DNA of 64,000 bases. Source: a virus. Each line of letters begins with the position of its first letter. Position 1 is the stretch's first letter. The translations under genes were made by a program, and so were the position numbers. A model generated the notes under the pieces. The model was not told the DNA's origin and did no database searches. It saw nothing but the letters and a program-made list of their open reading frames with translations. Below are positions 22,740 through 30,561 of this stretch, piece after piece. The stretch covers positions 242,464 to 306,463 of the IMG/VR virus record IMGVR_UViG_3300032268_000832. The stretch is one strand, 5' to 3'.

Positions 22740-23327
22740 ATGAAAGCATTATTTTTAGACCACGATGGGGTGATATGTCTAGGTAGCGAATTTGGTAGCA
22801 GATTCAAAAAACAAAAAAGAAGCGTTAGTCAAACAATAGCTAATGGTTCTATTCCAGTGATGGAACGATTTGATAATTTCAATGGTAAAGCAATTAAAGT
22901 ATTGAATGAAATACTTGAAAAGACTGGTGCTGAAATTGTTGTTTCCTCTGATTGGAAAAAATGGGCTAATGTTGAAGAATTAGGTGAGTTTTATGAATCA
23001 CAAGGTATAATTAAAAAACCCATAGCACTAACACCAAACCTTAAAGATTTTGATGAATATAGTGATGCTTTATTCCACTACAAAGGTTGGTATGAACGTG
23101 CTAGAATACTTGAAATTGAACATTGGCTTAAGAATAACCCAGTTGAATCATGGGTAGCGGTAGACGATATGCTGCTAGGTGAATATATCAACCAAGATGG
23201 TTCGATTAGATATGGGCTTAAAAATTTTGTTCATACACCAAGACTTTACGAGGGTATTAAACAATCTGGGGTTAAAGAAAAAATAATAAAATTTTTAAAC
23301 GATAAAAATGGCGGAACAATCGATTAA
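22740..23327 (+). CDS. HAD-superfamily phosphatase, paralogue of the 22250 gene
   Basis: 195 residues from ATG 22740 (an upstream in-frame start would overlap the previous gene and precedes the conserved motif by extra residues). FLDHDGVIC is motif I with His in place of the second-shell residue, IVVSSDWKKW is motif II, WVAVDDMLLG motif IV. Same short-cap architecture as 22250-22735, so probably a divergent duplicate. Confidence 0.83.
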   Translation: MKALFLDHDGVICLGSEFGSRFKKQKRSVSQTIANGSIPVMERFDNFNGKAIKVLNEILEKTGAEIVVSSDWKKWANVEELGEFYESQGIIKKPIALTPNLKDFDEYSDALFHYKGWYERARILEIEHWLKNNPVESWVAVDDMLLGEYINQDGSIRYGLKNFVHTPRLYEGIKQSGVKEKIIKFLNDKNGGTID

Positions 23328-23490
23328 ATTAGGTGTAGCCAACGAGGGTGAAACTGTTTTACCTATTAATGTTTTAGAAAAATGGGAACCTAAGAATGTA
23401 ACCCAAATAGGTGACACCGTATTCTTCAAACAAGAAGATACATATTATTCAATGAAAGTTGTAGATTTTAGACAATTATATAAATTATGA
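23308..23490 (+). CDS. small hypothetical protein
   Basis: 60 residues, beta-rich (VLEKWEPKNVTQIGDTVFFKQ). Overlaps the HAD gene by 20 nt and the next gene by 4. No family recognised. Confidence 0.65.
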   Translation: MAEQSIKLGVANEGETVLPINVLEKWEPKNVTQIGDTVFFKQEDTYYSMKVVDFRQLYKL

Positions 23491-23930
23491 GCATAACAAA
23501 AGCAATTCAAATCAATCATTTTGATTTAAAAGAAAAAAGAAATTGGGACCGTACTTTTTGGGCGTTTGATATACATGGTACTATCTTAAAACCAAATTAT
23601 CAATATGGTAATACACCAAATAAGTTTTACCCAATGGCTAAAGAAACATTACAATTTCTAAGCAAAATACCAGATATTGTTATGTTTTTATACACATGTT
23701 CTCATCCACATGAAATTGAAGAATACATAAAGTTGTTTGAAAGCAACGATATTCATTTCAAATATGTGAATGAAAACCCAGAAGTTCCAACTGACCCTAA
23801 GGGTTATGGAAATTATGATAAAAAACCTTACATGAACGTTTTGTTTGAAGACAAAGCTGGGTTTGACCCAGAAACAGAATGGTCTGAGGTTTATGAATTA
23901 ATGTCTAACCATTATGGCTCGAATATGTGA
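23487..23930 (+). CDS. HAD-like phosphatase
   Basis: 147 residues. FWAFDIHGTILKPN is a motif I with the nucleophile Asp and D-x-x-G-T spacing (D-I-H-G-T), MFLYTCSHP is motif II, and NVLFEDKAGFDP provides the acidic motif IV. Overlaps the next gene by 17 nt. Third HAD protein in this operon; substrate unknown. Confidence 0.78.
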   Translation: MSITKAIQINHFDLKEKRNWDRTFWAFDIHGTILKPNYQYGNTPNKFYPMAKETLQFLSKIPDIVMFLYTCSHPHEIEEYIKLFESNDIHFKYVNENPEVPTDPKGYGNYDKKPYMNVLFEDKAGFDPETEWSEVYELMSNHYGSNM

Positions 23931-24300
23931 TTTAGGTAGATACAATACTTTGAGGGTAAACGATACGTTTTCACCCTTTGAAGAAAAAACAATAAGTTTT
24001 GAGAATCATCAAGGTGAAACTATGCTTATTACCCCTATTGAATTAAAAGAAGAGTTAAATAAATTTATTGACCTTCAGTTTGCTTCCATGACTAGTGAAG
24101 ATTTAGAACGCAAAAAAGAATATATTAAACGAGAGTTAGATAGACAATTAAACAATTTTGAAGTTTCTTTAAGACAACATGTTGAAGATAAGATTAATAA
24201 GATAACTCAAAATGTAATAGAAAGTGTAACATCTAGAGTTTTTGAGGATAAAGTTAAACAAGAAGTAAAACAAAGATTAAAAAAATTATTAGAAGAATGA
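23914..24300 (+). CDS. coiled-coil protein
   Basis: 128 residues; from about residue 45 on it is one long charged helix (EDLERKKEYIKRELDRQL, then EDKVKQEVKQRLKKLLEE). Overlaps the following lipoprotein-like gene by 4 nt. No family recognised. Confidence 0.75.
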   Translation: MARICDLGRYNTLRVNDTFSPFEEKTISFENHQGETMLITPIELKEELNKFIDLQFASMTSEDLERKKEYIKRELDRQLNNFEVSLRQHVEDKINKITQNVIESVTSRVFEDKVKQEVKQRLKKLLEE

Positions 24301-24599
24301 AAAATAGAATATTTACAGTTTTGTTAATGTTGCTGGTGGCAATCTTAGCAATGGGCTGTGCAGATGTTTCGCAGGTAACTTTCACAAACCCAAATGAACA
24401 TGTTTATGGGTTCTGGGGTGGAACATGGCATGGGATGATTATGTTGCCAAGCTTTATTGGTAGCCTTATTTGGGATGATGTTGCTGTCTATGCAATAAAT
24501 AATAACGGTGCATGGTATGACTTTGGTTTCGTGGGTGGTTTTTTCATTATGTTAAGATTTATCGTTAACCTTGTTAAACCTTTATTTAGTAACAGATGA
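24297..24599 (+). CDS. lipoprotein-like membrane protein
   Basis: 100 residues. N-terminal signal sequence ending in a lipobox-like LAMGC (about 17-21), then hydrophobic segments near 47-62 and 78-95 (FVGGFFIMLRFIVNLV). Likely a small envelope protein. Overlaps Sir2 start by 4 nt. Confidence 0.75.
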   Translation: MKNRIFTVLLMLLVAILAMGCADVSQVTFTNPNEHVYGFWGGTWHGMIMLPSFIGSLIWDDVAVYAINNNGAWYDFGFVGGFFIMLRFIVNLVKPLFSNR

Positions 24600-25351
24600 A
24601 AAAAATAGTTATATTTACAGGTGCTGGTATCAGCAAAGAATCTGGAATCGAAACCTTTAGAGATTCCAAGGATGGTTTATGGGAAAACTTCAAGATTGAC
24701 GAAGTAGCTACACCTGAGGGTTGGCAAAGAGATAGAAGTAAAGTTTTAGACTTCTACAATGCTAGAAGAAGACAATTACCAACAGTGGAACCCAACGATG
24801 CGCATAGAGCGTTAGCCAGTTTAGAGTCTGAATATGCTGTAACAATTGTAACGCAAAATGTTGATGATTTGCATGAGAGAGGTGGTTCGACAAATATAAT
24901 TCATTTGCATGGTGAGTTGACCAAAGCTAGAACATGTTTTGGTATGAATAACCCAAACCTTGTCGCAACACAAACTGTTTATGATATTGGTTACAATGAC
25001 ATAAACATGGGTGACAAGGATGAAAAATATGGTGCTCAACTAAGGCCACATATAGTTTGGTTTGGTGAATATCCTTTTTTCTTTTATAACGCGTTAGAAG
25101 CTTTTATAGAAGCTGATATTATAATCATAATTGGTACAAGTATGAATATTGGTTATACTTATGAATTCTTTAAAAACTGTAAAAAAGACACGCCTATTTA
25201 TTTTGTAGACCCAGAACCAACAAAATCAATTGAGTTAGAATATCCAGACTTGAAAATTACATACATTGAAAAGGGTGCTGTTGAAGGGGTGAATGAATTA
25301 ATAAATAAACTAATGCTACAAGCCATTGGTGATGATAAAAACGACAAATAA
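24596..25351 (+). CDS. Sir2-family NAD-dependent deacylase (class III type)
   Basis: 251 residues. GAGISKESGIETFRDSKDGLW (NAD binding), TQNVDDLHERGG, catalytic His in HLHGEL, RPHIVWFGE, and GTSMN. YNARRRQ contains the Tyr and Arg that mark SIRT5/CobB-like desuccinylases. The usual four-cysteine zinc ribbon between HGE and RPH is absent (only one Cys). It uses NAD, so its place amid NAD-synthesis genes is striking; deacylation of host or phage proteins or an NAD-linked counter-defence role are alternatives. Confidence 0.92.
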   Translation: MKKIVIFTGAGISKESGIETFRDSKDGLWENFKIDEVATPEGWQRDRSKVLDFYNARRRQLPTVEPNDAHRALASLESEYAVTIVTQNVDDLHERGGSTNIIHLHGELTKARTCFGMNNPNLVATQTVYDIGYNDINMGDKDEKYGAQLRPHIVWFGEYPFFFYNALEAFIEADIIIIIGTSMNIGYTYEFFKNCKKDTPIYFVDPEPTKSIELEYPDLKITYIEKGAVEGVNELINKLMLQAIGDDKNDK

Positions 25352-25713
25352 TGAGTGTAATTAAATTTGAATTAAAAGAAGAACACGTAAAACTATTAAA
25401 AAATTTACGTTGGTCTGTTAACCAAGAGGGTCATATCGCAGGTATTGGTCACGATGGTGTGGAATATAACGAACCCTTTGGTGAAGATGATATGTATGAA
25501 GCCATAGACATTATATTAAATGGTAGACCAGCTGATTTCGACCCGTTTAATACTGAGGAAAAAGTTAAGTATACCGATGAACAAAAAGAAGCGTGGGATA
25601 ACTTATACCATGAATTACCAACAGCGTTGGATGTTGTCTTGTATAATGGAAACTACGAGTTGGGATTATATAAAACAAAATACCACGATAGAGTGTGGAA
25701 AAAAATAAATTAA
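25351..25713 (+). CDS. hypothetical protein
   Basis: 120 residues, acidic, with EEHVKLLKNLRWSVNQEG and GEDDMYEAIDIILNGR; likely alpha/beta and soluble. Starts in the TAATG overlap with Sir2. Not recognised. Confidence 0.72.
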   Translation: MSVIKFELKEEHVKLLKNLRWSVNQEGHIAGIGHDGVEYNEPFGEDDMYEAIDIILNGRPADFDPFNTEEKVKYTDEQKEAWDNLYHELPTALDVVLYNGNYELGLYKTKYHDRVWKKIN

Positions 25714-25717
25714 TATT

Positions 25718-25891
25718 ATGAAAACAAAACTTATTATCTATTTTCTAGTAGCATTGCTAATTATCATTTTGTTTAAAATGATGTTTATTGGTGTGATTAT
25801 CTTTATTCACCTTGTAAAATACATAGCCATAGCAGCCGCTATAGCCTATGGTGCCTACTGGATAAACAAAAAATTAAAAAAAGATGAATAA
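25718..25891 (+). CDS. 57-residue membrane protein
   Basis: ATG 25718 to TAA 25889-25891. Two hydrophobic helices: residues about 4-27 (LIIYFLVALLIIILFKMM) and 28-48 (KYIAIAAAIAYGAYWI), then a Lys-rich tail. Last gene of the Sir2 operon; its stop lies in the terminator. Confidence 0.7.
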   Translation: MKTKLIIYFLVALLIIILFKMMFIGVIIFIHLVKYIAIAAAIAYGAYWINKKLKKDE

Positions 25892-25914
25892 CCATTTGGT
25901 TATTCATTTTTTAT
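25887..25914 (+). terminator. rho-independent terminator overlapping next promoter
   Basis: GAATAACC / GGTTATTC around ATTT, then T run. The TTTG of the loop region is also the -33 box of the prs promoter. Confidence 0.85.
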
Positions 25915-25926
25915 TTTGTATCTTTG
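25895..25926 (+). promoter_or_regulatory. Bacteroidota-type promoter upstream of prs
   Basis: TTTG 25895-25898, 20 bp, TATCTTTG 25919-25926; embedded in the preceding terminator. Confidence 0.75.
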
Positions 25927-25942
25927 CTAAAAATTACAAAAT

Positions 25943-26926
25943 ATGTTAGAATCTGTCCTTATATCAATTGATGGTCGAGAAAAATTGGCCGAAGAAATTG
26001 TTAAAGCAATCCGAAAAAAATCGTCAGACCCGATAGTTGTTGATTATGCTAATTCACAAAAGTTTTCAGATGGGGAACTATGTGTTGATTTTTGCAATTC
26101 AATTAGAGGTAAACGTGTTTATCTATTGACTAGTCCAAACAACTCGGATGAAATCATCAAATTAAATTTAGCCATAGATGCCGCAAAGCGTGCAGCTGCT
26201 AAAGAAATTATTCCAATATTACCTTATTTTCCGTATGCTCGTCAAGACAAAAAAGACCAATCAAGAGGACCAATCGGTGCTAAGGTTATGGTTGAAATGA
26301 TTGAGCATAGAGGAGCAACTGGTGTTATTACTTTTGATTTACATGCTGACCAAATTCAAGGTTTTTTCAACATACCAGTAACCCATCTAGAAGGTAAAAA
26401 TATATTTGATAGCTATGTGGCTAGTATCTATAACGAAAACACAATCTTGTGTGGTCCTGATGCTGGTTCTGGTAAACGTGTAAAGCGTATGAAAGACCAA
26501 TTAGGTAAATACCATGACATTTCAATCAATTATGTTATGTTGGATAAAACTCGTAAACAAGCTAATGTAATCGATGAAATGGTTATTATTGGTGATGTGA
26601 CTGGTAAAGATGTCATCATATTGGATGATATGGTTGATACAGCTGGTACACTATGTAAAGCGGCTGAAGTAATTATGGAAGCTGGTGCCAATAGCGTAAG
26701 AGCAATCATCAGCCATGGTGTATTATCTGGACCTGCTTTGGGTCGTATTGAAAAATCAGTATTAAAAGAACTTATTATTAGCGATTCTTTGGATAAAGGT
26801 GAAGGCGATATAGGTTTCGGTGTTCAAAAGATAAAAGTCGTGTCAATGGCAAAACAAATAGCCTTAGCAATTATAGCAATTAATAGTCATTCAAGTTATG
26901 AAGGGCTTAAAAAAGAACGTTTCTAA
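25943..26926 (+). CDS. prs: ribose-phosphate pyrophosphokinase (PRPP synthetase)
   Basis: 327 residues, normal length. FPYARQDKKDQSRGPIGAK (ATP loop), FDLHADQIQGFF (metal/ATP), and the PRPP-binding loop VIILDDMVDTAGT are intact. Makes PRPP from ribose 5-phosphate and ATP. PRPP is a cosubstrate of NadV at 18635, so the window has three consecutive activities of the nicotinamide route. It also feeds nucleotide synthesis. Overlaps the next gene by one base. Confidence 0.95.
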   Translation: MLESVLISIDGREKLAEEIVKAIRKKSSDPIVVDYANSQKFSDGELCVDFCNSIRGKRVYLLTSPNNSDEIIKLNLAIDAAKRAAAKEIIPILPYFPYARQDKKDQSRGPIGAKVMVEMIEHRGATGVITFDLHADQIQGFFNIPVTHLEGKNIFDSYVASIYNENTILCGPDAGSGKRVKRMKDQLGKYHDISINYVMLDKTRKQANVIDEMVIIGDVTGKDVIILDDMVDTAGTLCKAAEVIMEAGANSVRAIISHGVLSGPALGRIEKSVLKELIISDSLDKGEGDIGFGVQKIKVVSMAKQIALAIIAINSHSSYEGLKKERF

Positions 26927-27849
26927 TGCAAACACAATTATTAGACTATATCAAGAAATTATCACTTGATGATAAAAAAACGCTTTCACAAAAAGCTCTT
27001 AAGGTTGCTGAGGAATCTGGTGAGTTAGCCAAAGTGGTATTGCCTTTTGACAATGCCGCTGGAACTATTCACAGATTCATCGAGAAAGGTAGAATCCTAG
27101 AAGAGTCAGTAGACGTGATTTTAACCGCTATTTCTATCGCATATGAGTTAGGATATTCCCACGAGGAAATCGAAGAAACAATGCGCTTAAAAGCAGAAAA
27201 ATGGCAAGGTATCCAATACAAGGAAACCCAAGTTGATGACATGATTCCTTTTGAGATACATGTTACTGTTCAATCGTTTATAGAGACAGATGAAATTTTT
27301 AGAGACCTTTGTGCAGAGATTGGGGTTAAACCAATCATATTAGAGTTGGAAAATAAAGGGCAAAATGTGATGCATGATGTAATGACATCATCACATTTTT
27401 TTGGAACCAACACGGGTGCTTACCATGAGTGTTTAAGAATTGAATCATTTTTATTAAAAAATGGGTTTAAGGTTGTTCGTAAAAAAATAGAAACAGTGCC
27501 ATGGCACCCAGCCGCACCAGTTGGTGAAGCACCTATGCCAAAGGATTGTTACTTTGAAGCTCATATTGGATGTATTATAAACGAAGAACAAAAACCTAGA
27601 TTACAAGAGTTGGCAGAGATTAACAATGCTCACTTGTCTAGGAATTTCTTTAAGAAATTGGATAACGGAATGTTCGTTAACATGCTGACACTTAGATGGT
27701 ACGATTGTAACTACGAGAAAGTTAAACATGATGTTCAGAGAACCAAGTTACACTTGACTAGAAACGGAATGGAATACGAAAAAGTAATAGTTGAGTTTTG
27801 CCTATACGACACAAAGGTGAGCCACGATTTTAAATGGTTAGAAAAATAA
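26926..27849 (+). CDS. MazG-like NTP pyrophosphohydrolase fused to unknown C-terminal domain
   Basis: 307 residues. N-terminal 95: KVAEESGELAKVV ... GRILEESVDVILTAISIAYELG shows the ExxE and ExxD metal ligands of the all-alpha NTP-PPase (MazG/HisE) family. Residues about 105-307 start PFEIHVTVQSF and repeat an ExHIG/HxT-type strand pattern, suggestive of a two-domain alpha/beta unit, not identified. MazG-type enzymes clear non-canonical nucleotides or (p)ppGpp precursors. Follows prs directly. Confidence 0.78.
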   Translation: MQTQLLDYIKKLSLDDKKTLSQKALKVAEESGELAKVVLPFDNAAGTIHRFIEKGRILEESVDVILTAISIAYELGYSHEEIEETMRLKAEKWQGIQYKETQVDDMIPFEIHVTVQSFIETDEIFRDLCAEIGVKPIILELENKGQNVMHDVMTSSHFFGTNTGAYHECLRIESFLLKNGFKVVRKKIETVPWHPAAPVGEAPMPKDCYFEAHIGCIINEEQKPRLQELAEINNAHLSRNFFKKLDNGMFVNMLTLRWYDCNYEKVKHDVQRTKLHLTRNGMEYEKVIVEFCLYDTKVSHDFKWLEK

Positions 27850-27867
27850 CAAATAATTTTATATATT

Positions 27868-28755
27868 ATGTCACATTTTGCAGTACTTGTTATCGGAGAT
27901 AACATTGAGGAACAATTAGAGAAATTTGATGAAAACTTGGATACACCAAGATATGTCAAATACACCAAAGAACAATTAATCGCTGAAAAGCGAAAAGAGA
28001 TTGAGGATTACAAAAACGGTACGTATGCTAAGTATTTAGCTGACCCTGAGGCGTATTCCGCTGATTGTAAAAATGAAAACCATATGGAATATTTAAAGAA
28101 TGAGTTCCCTAAAAAGTTAGAAATGACTGACGAGGAAACTTATGCTGAAGCAATCGAGTGGTACCAAAAACATGAAATTGGACCTGATGGGGAAGTTTAT
28201 TCAACTTACAACCCCAACTCAAAATGGGATTGGTACCAAATTGGTGGTCGATACGCTGGTCGTCTTATTCTTAAAGAAGGTGTTGAAAAAGAATTTGACC
28301 CAGAGTTTTCTTGGGGTTGGAATGAAAAAGCTAAAGAAGAAGTTCTTAACGAACCAAGAGTTGATACCGCGTTGGTTAAAGACGTTGATTGGTCTAAGAT
28401 GCATCATGTTCAATCTAAATATGATAAAGCTATTCGTTTCTGGGAAATGAAAGTTGAAGGTGCTGAGCCTCAAACCGATGAAGAAAAAGAAGAACTAAAA
28501 TACGATTGGTACAAAGAAAGTTTCTATACTGACCGTTACAAAAACAAAGAAACGTTCGCTAAGTCACGTTCTAGCTTCACTATGTGGGCTATCGTAAAAG
28601 ACGGTGAGTGGTTTGAAAAAGGTTCAATGGGGTTCTGGGCGATGTCAGATGAAACTGACGATGAAGCTTTGGATTGGGAATTGAATATGTTCGACAGATT
28701 CATCAAAGATTTGCCAGAGGACACAAGAATTACAGTGGTTGATTGCCACATCTAA
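27868..28755 (+). CDS. conserved phage protein of unknown function (MSHF...VLVIG family)
   Basis: 295 residues. The start SHFAVLVIGDNIEEQLEKF and the mid-protein block NSKWDWYQIGGRYAGRLILK with C-terminal TMWAIVKDGEW and DTRITVVDCH are the conserved blocks of a family I know from many unrelated large phages. Its role is not established. No catalytic motif is obvious; the WDWYxxGGR block may bind a nucleotide or sugar. Confidence 0.75.
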   Translation: MSHFAVLVIGDNIEEQLEKFDENLDTPRYVKYTKEQLIAEKRKEIEDYKNGTYAKYLADPEAYSADCKNENHMEYLKNEFPKKLEMTDEETYAEAIEWYQKHEIGPDGEVYSTYNPNSKWDWYQIGGRYAGRLILKEGVEKEFDPEFSWGWNEKAKEEVLNEPRVDTALVKDVDWSKMHHVQSKYDKAIRFWEMKVEGAEPQTDEEKEELKYDWYKESFYTDRYKNKETFAKSRSSFTMWAIVKDGEWFEKGSMGFWAMSDETDDEALDWELNMFDRFIKDLPEDTRITVVDCHI

Positions 28756-28766
28756 AAACAAAAACA

Positions 28767-29669
28767 ATGGTAAAAACAAACTTAAAACTGTGGGAAAAAC
28801 TATCTAACTTTAGTTTAGATAACCCAGAAGCGTCATTCTCGTTCACTGACAGACTTGCCAGAGAGAATGGATGGTCAATTGAGTTTTCAAAACGAGTGGT
28901 TGATGAATACAAGAAATTCATCTACATGTCAGTCGTATCTGGAAAGTCATTAACACCATCGGATGAAGTTGACCAAGCATGGCATTTGCACTTGGTTTAT
29001 TCCTACTCATATTGGGTAGAAATGTGTGAAAACACACTCGGTGGGTTCAGATTACATCATGGACCAACCAAAGGTGGTATGACTGAGAAAAAAAGATATG
29101 ATGACCAATATTCACAAACTCTAGAGTTTTATCGAAACGAATTTGGTTACGATGCACCTAGAGACGTTTGGCCAAGCCATGATGTTAGATTTGGTAAGAT
29201 TAACTTTAGACGTGTGAGTATGCACGACAACTATGTGTTAAACAAAGAAAAGGTTAAAAAACACATGTTTAGTATAGCTACTGTATTGTTTAGTTTGTTT
29301 GGTGCTGCTTTGTTTTTATCGGCAACACCATCAGAATCCGATACTGGTCTTTCGATACTTATTTGGTCTATTGTAATCTCAGTAGGTCTCTACTTTGTGA
29401 TTAGAGGTATTTACCGCTATTCAACTAGAAGTTCTAGAAGTAACAGATACACAAACACGTCTAGTAGATATAATAGCTCATCATCCAGCTCATCAAAGTC
29501 CTCGTCTAATTCGTCATCTAGTTCAGCTGACAGCGGATGTACAATAATCTCATCATTCTTTGGATGTGGTAGTGATAGTAGTTCATCATCAGGGTGTGGT
29601 TCATCAGGATGTGGCTCATCTGGTTGCGGTTCATCAGGATGTGGTGGTTGCGGAGGATGTGGAAGTTAA
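28767..29669 (+). CDS. membrane protein with glycine-rich-domain-protein (GRDP-like) head and Cys/Gly tail
   Basis: 300 residues from ATG 28767 (8 residues shorter than the longest frame, avoiding overlap with the previous gene). SDEVDQAWHLHLVYSYSYW (about 60-80) is the D-x-x-W-H-x-H-L hallmark of GRDP-like proteins, seen in TIGR04222-type proteins. Two membrane helices follow at about 175-215, then a Ser-rich stretch and a repetitive GCGSSGCGSSG tail at the end. The cysteine-rich tail is unusual for a cytosolic protein. Confidence 0.8.
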   Translation: MVKTNLKLWEKLSNFSLDNPEASFSFTDRLARENGWSIEFSKRVVDEYKKFIYMSVVSGKSLTPSDEVDQAWHLHLVYSYSYWVEMCENTLGGFRLHHGPTKGGMTEKKRYDDQYSQTLEFYRNEFGYDAPRDVWPSHDVRFGKINFRRVSMHDNYVLNKEKVKKHMFSIATVLFSLFGAALFLSATPSESDTGLSILIWSIVISVGLYFVIRGIYRYSTRSSRSNRYTNTSSRYNSSSSSSSKSSSNSSSSSADSGCTIISSFFGCGSDSSSSSGCGSSGCGSSGCGSSGCGGCGGCGS

Positions 29670-29682
29670 AAAATAAAATAAA

Positions 29683-30507
29683 ATGGGAAAAAACACAAGT
29701 TTTGGTGACCGTATGAAAGAATACGAGTCATGTTATAATTTTAAAATACCGAACAGGTCGTATGTAATCATACGACTTGACGGTAAGGGGTTTAGCAAAT
29801 ATACAACAATGTTTGACAAACCGTTTGACGACATACTATCCAATGTGATGGATGCCGCTACTATTGAACTATGTAAGTATTTGAATCCGCTATTTGCTTA
29901 TACACAATCAGACGAGATTAGCCTTTTGTTCTCCACTATTGAGAATATTGATGCTGACTTACCATTTGATGGTAAAGTACAGAAGTTATGTAGTATTTCA
30001 GCTTCAAAAGTTACAGCGGCGTTTAATAAGATAATGCTTAGATTGTTGGGTTCATTCAAATACAACCCAGAAGAATTGTTTGCTAAAATCACCAGTGGAG
30101 ATTTCGCTGAGATTGATGCGGTATTTGATTCAAGGGTATTTGTAATCCCAGACTTTAGAGAGGTATCTAACTATTTCCTTTGGCGCCAACAAGATTGTAC
30201 TAGAAATAGTATTAGTATGGCAGCACACGCTTTGTTAGGTCACTCAGCCACTATGAACAAGTCTAGTGATGAAAAACAAGAGATGCTTTTTAAAGAGAAG
30301 GGTGTCAATTGGAGTGATTACAAAGTTAAATACAAGCGAGGTGTTGTTGTAAAAAAACAAACCATTTGGGTTGATGGTCAAAATGGTGAACCAATTCAAA
30401 GAAGTAAATGGCTTCCAGATTACAATATTCCAATCTTTACACAAGAAAGAGAATATTTGTATAATTTAATCCCAGTAATTAAAATTACTGAAGATAATGT
30501 TGTATAA
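29683..30507 (+). CDS. Thg1-like tRNA 3'-5' nucleotidyltransferase
   Basis: 274 residues. FGDRMKEYESCYNF followed by YVIIRLDGKGFSKYTTMFDKPFDD contains the RxDGxxF motif with the first metal Asp, and YTQSDEISLLF contains the second metal Asp pair (SDE). HxINNLYNT-like region is represented by SMAAHALLGHSATMNKSS. Thg1 adds G-1 to tRNA-His; Thg1-like proteins repair or edit truncated tRNA 5' ends. No tRNA-His is seen here, so 5'-end repair of phage or host tRNAs is the more attractive role. Confidence 0.92.
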   Translation: MGKNTSFGDRMKEYESCYNFKIPNRSYVIIRLDGKGFSKYTTMFDKPFDDILSNVMDAATIELCKYLNPLFAYTQSDEISLLFSTIENIDADLPFDGKVQKLCSISASKVTAAFNKIMLRLLGSFKYNPEELFAKITSGDFAEIDAVFDSRVFVIPDFREVSNYFLWRQQDCTRNSISMAAHALLGHSATMNKSSDEKQEMLFKEKGVNWSDYKVKYKRGVVVKKQTIWVDGQNGEPIQRSKWLPDYNIPIFTQEREYLYNLIPVIKITEDNVV

Positions 30508-30530
30508 TTCAAATTTTTTGTGTATATTTG
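30500..30530 (+). promoter_or_regulatory. Bacteroidota-type promoter
   Basis: TTG 30500-30502, 20 bp, TATATTTG 30523-30530; start codon at 30562. Confidence 0.75.
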
Positions 30531-30561
30531 TTAAAATAACATTTTGATAATATAAAAATTA

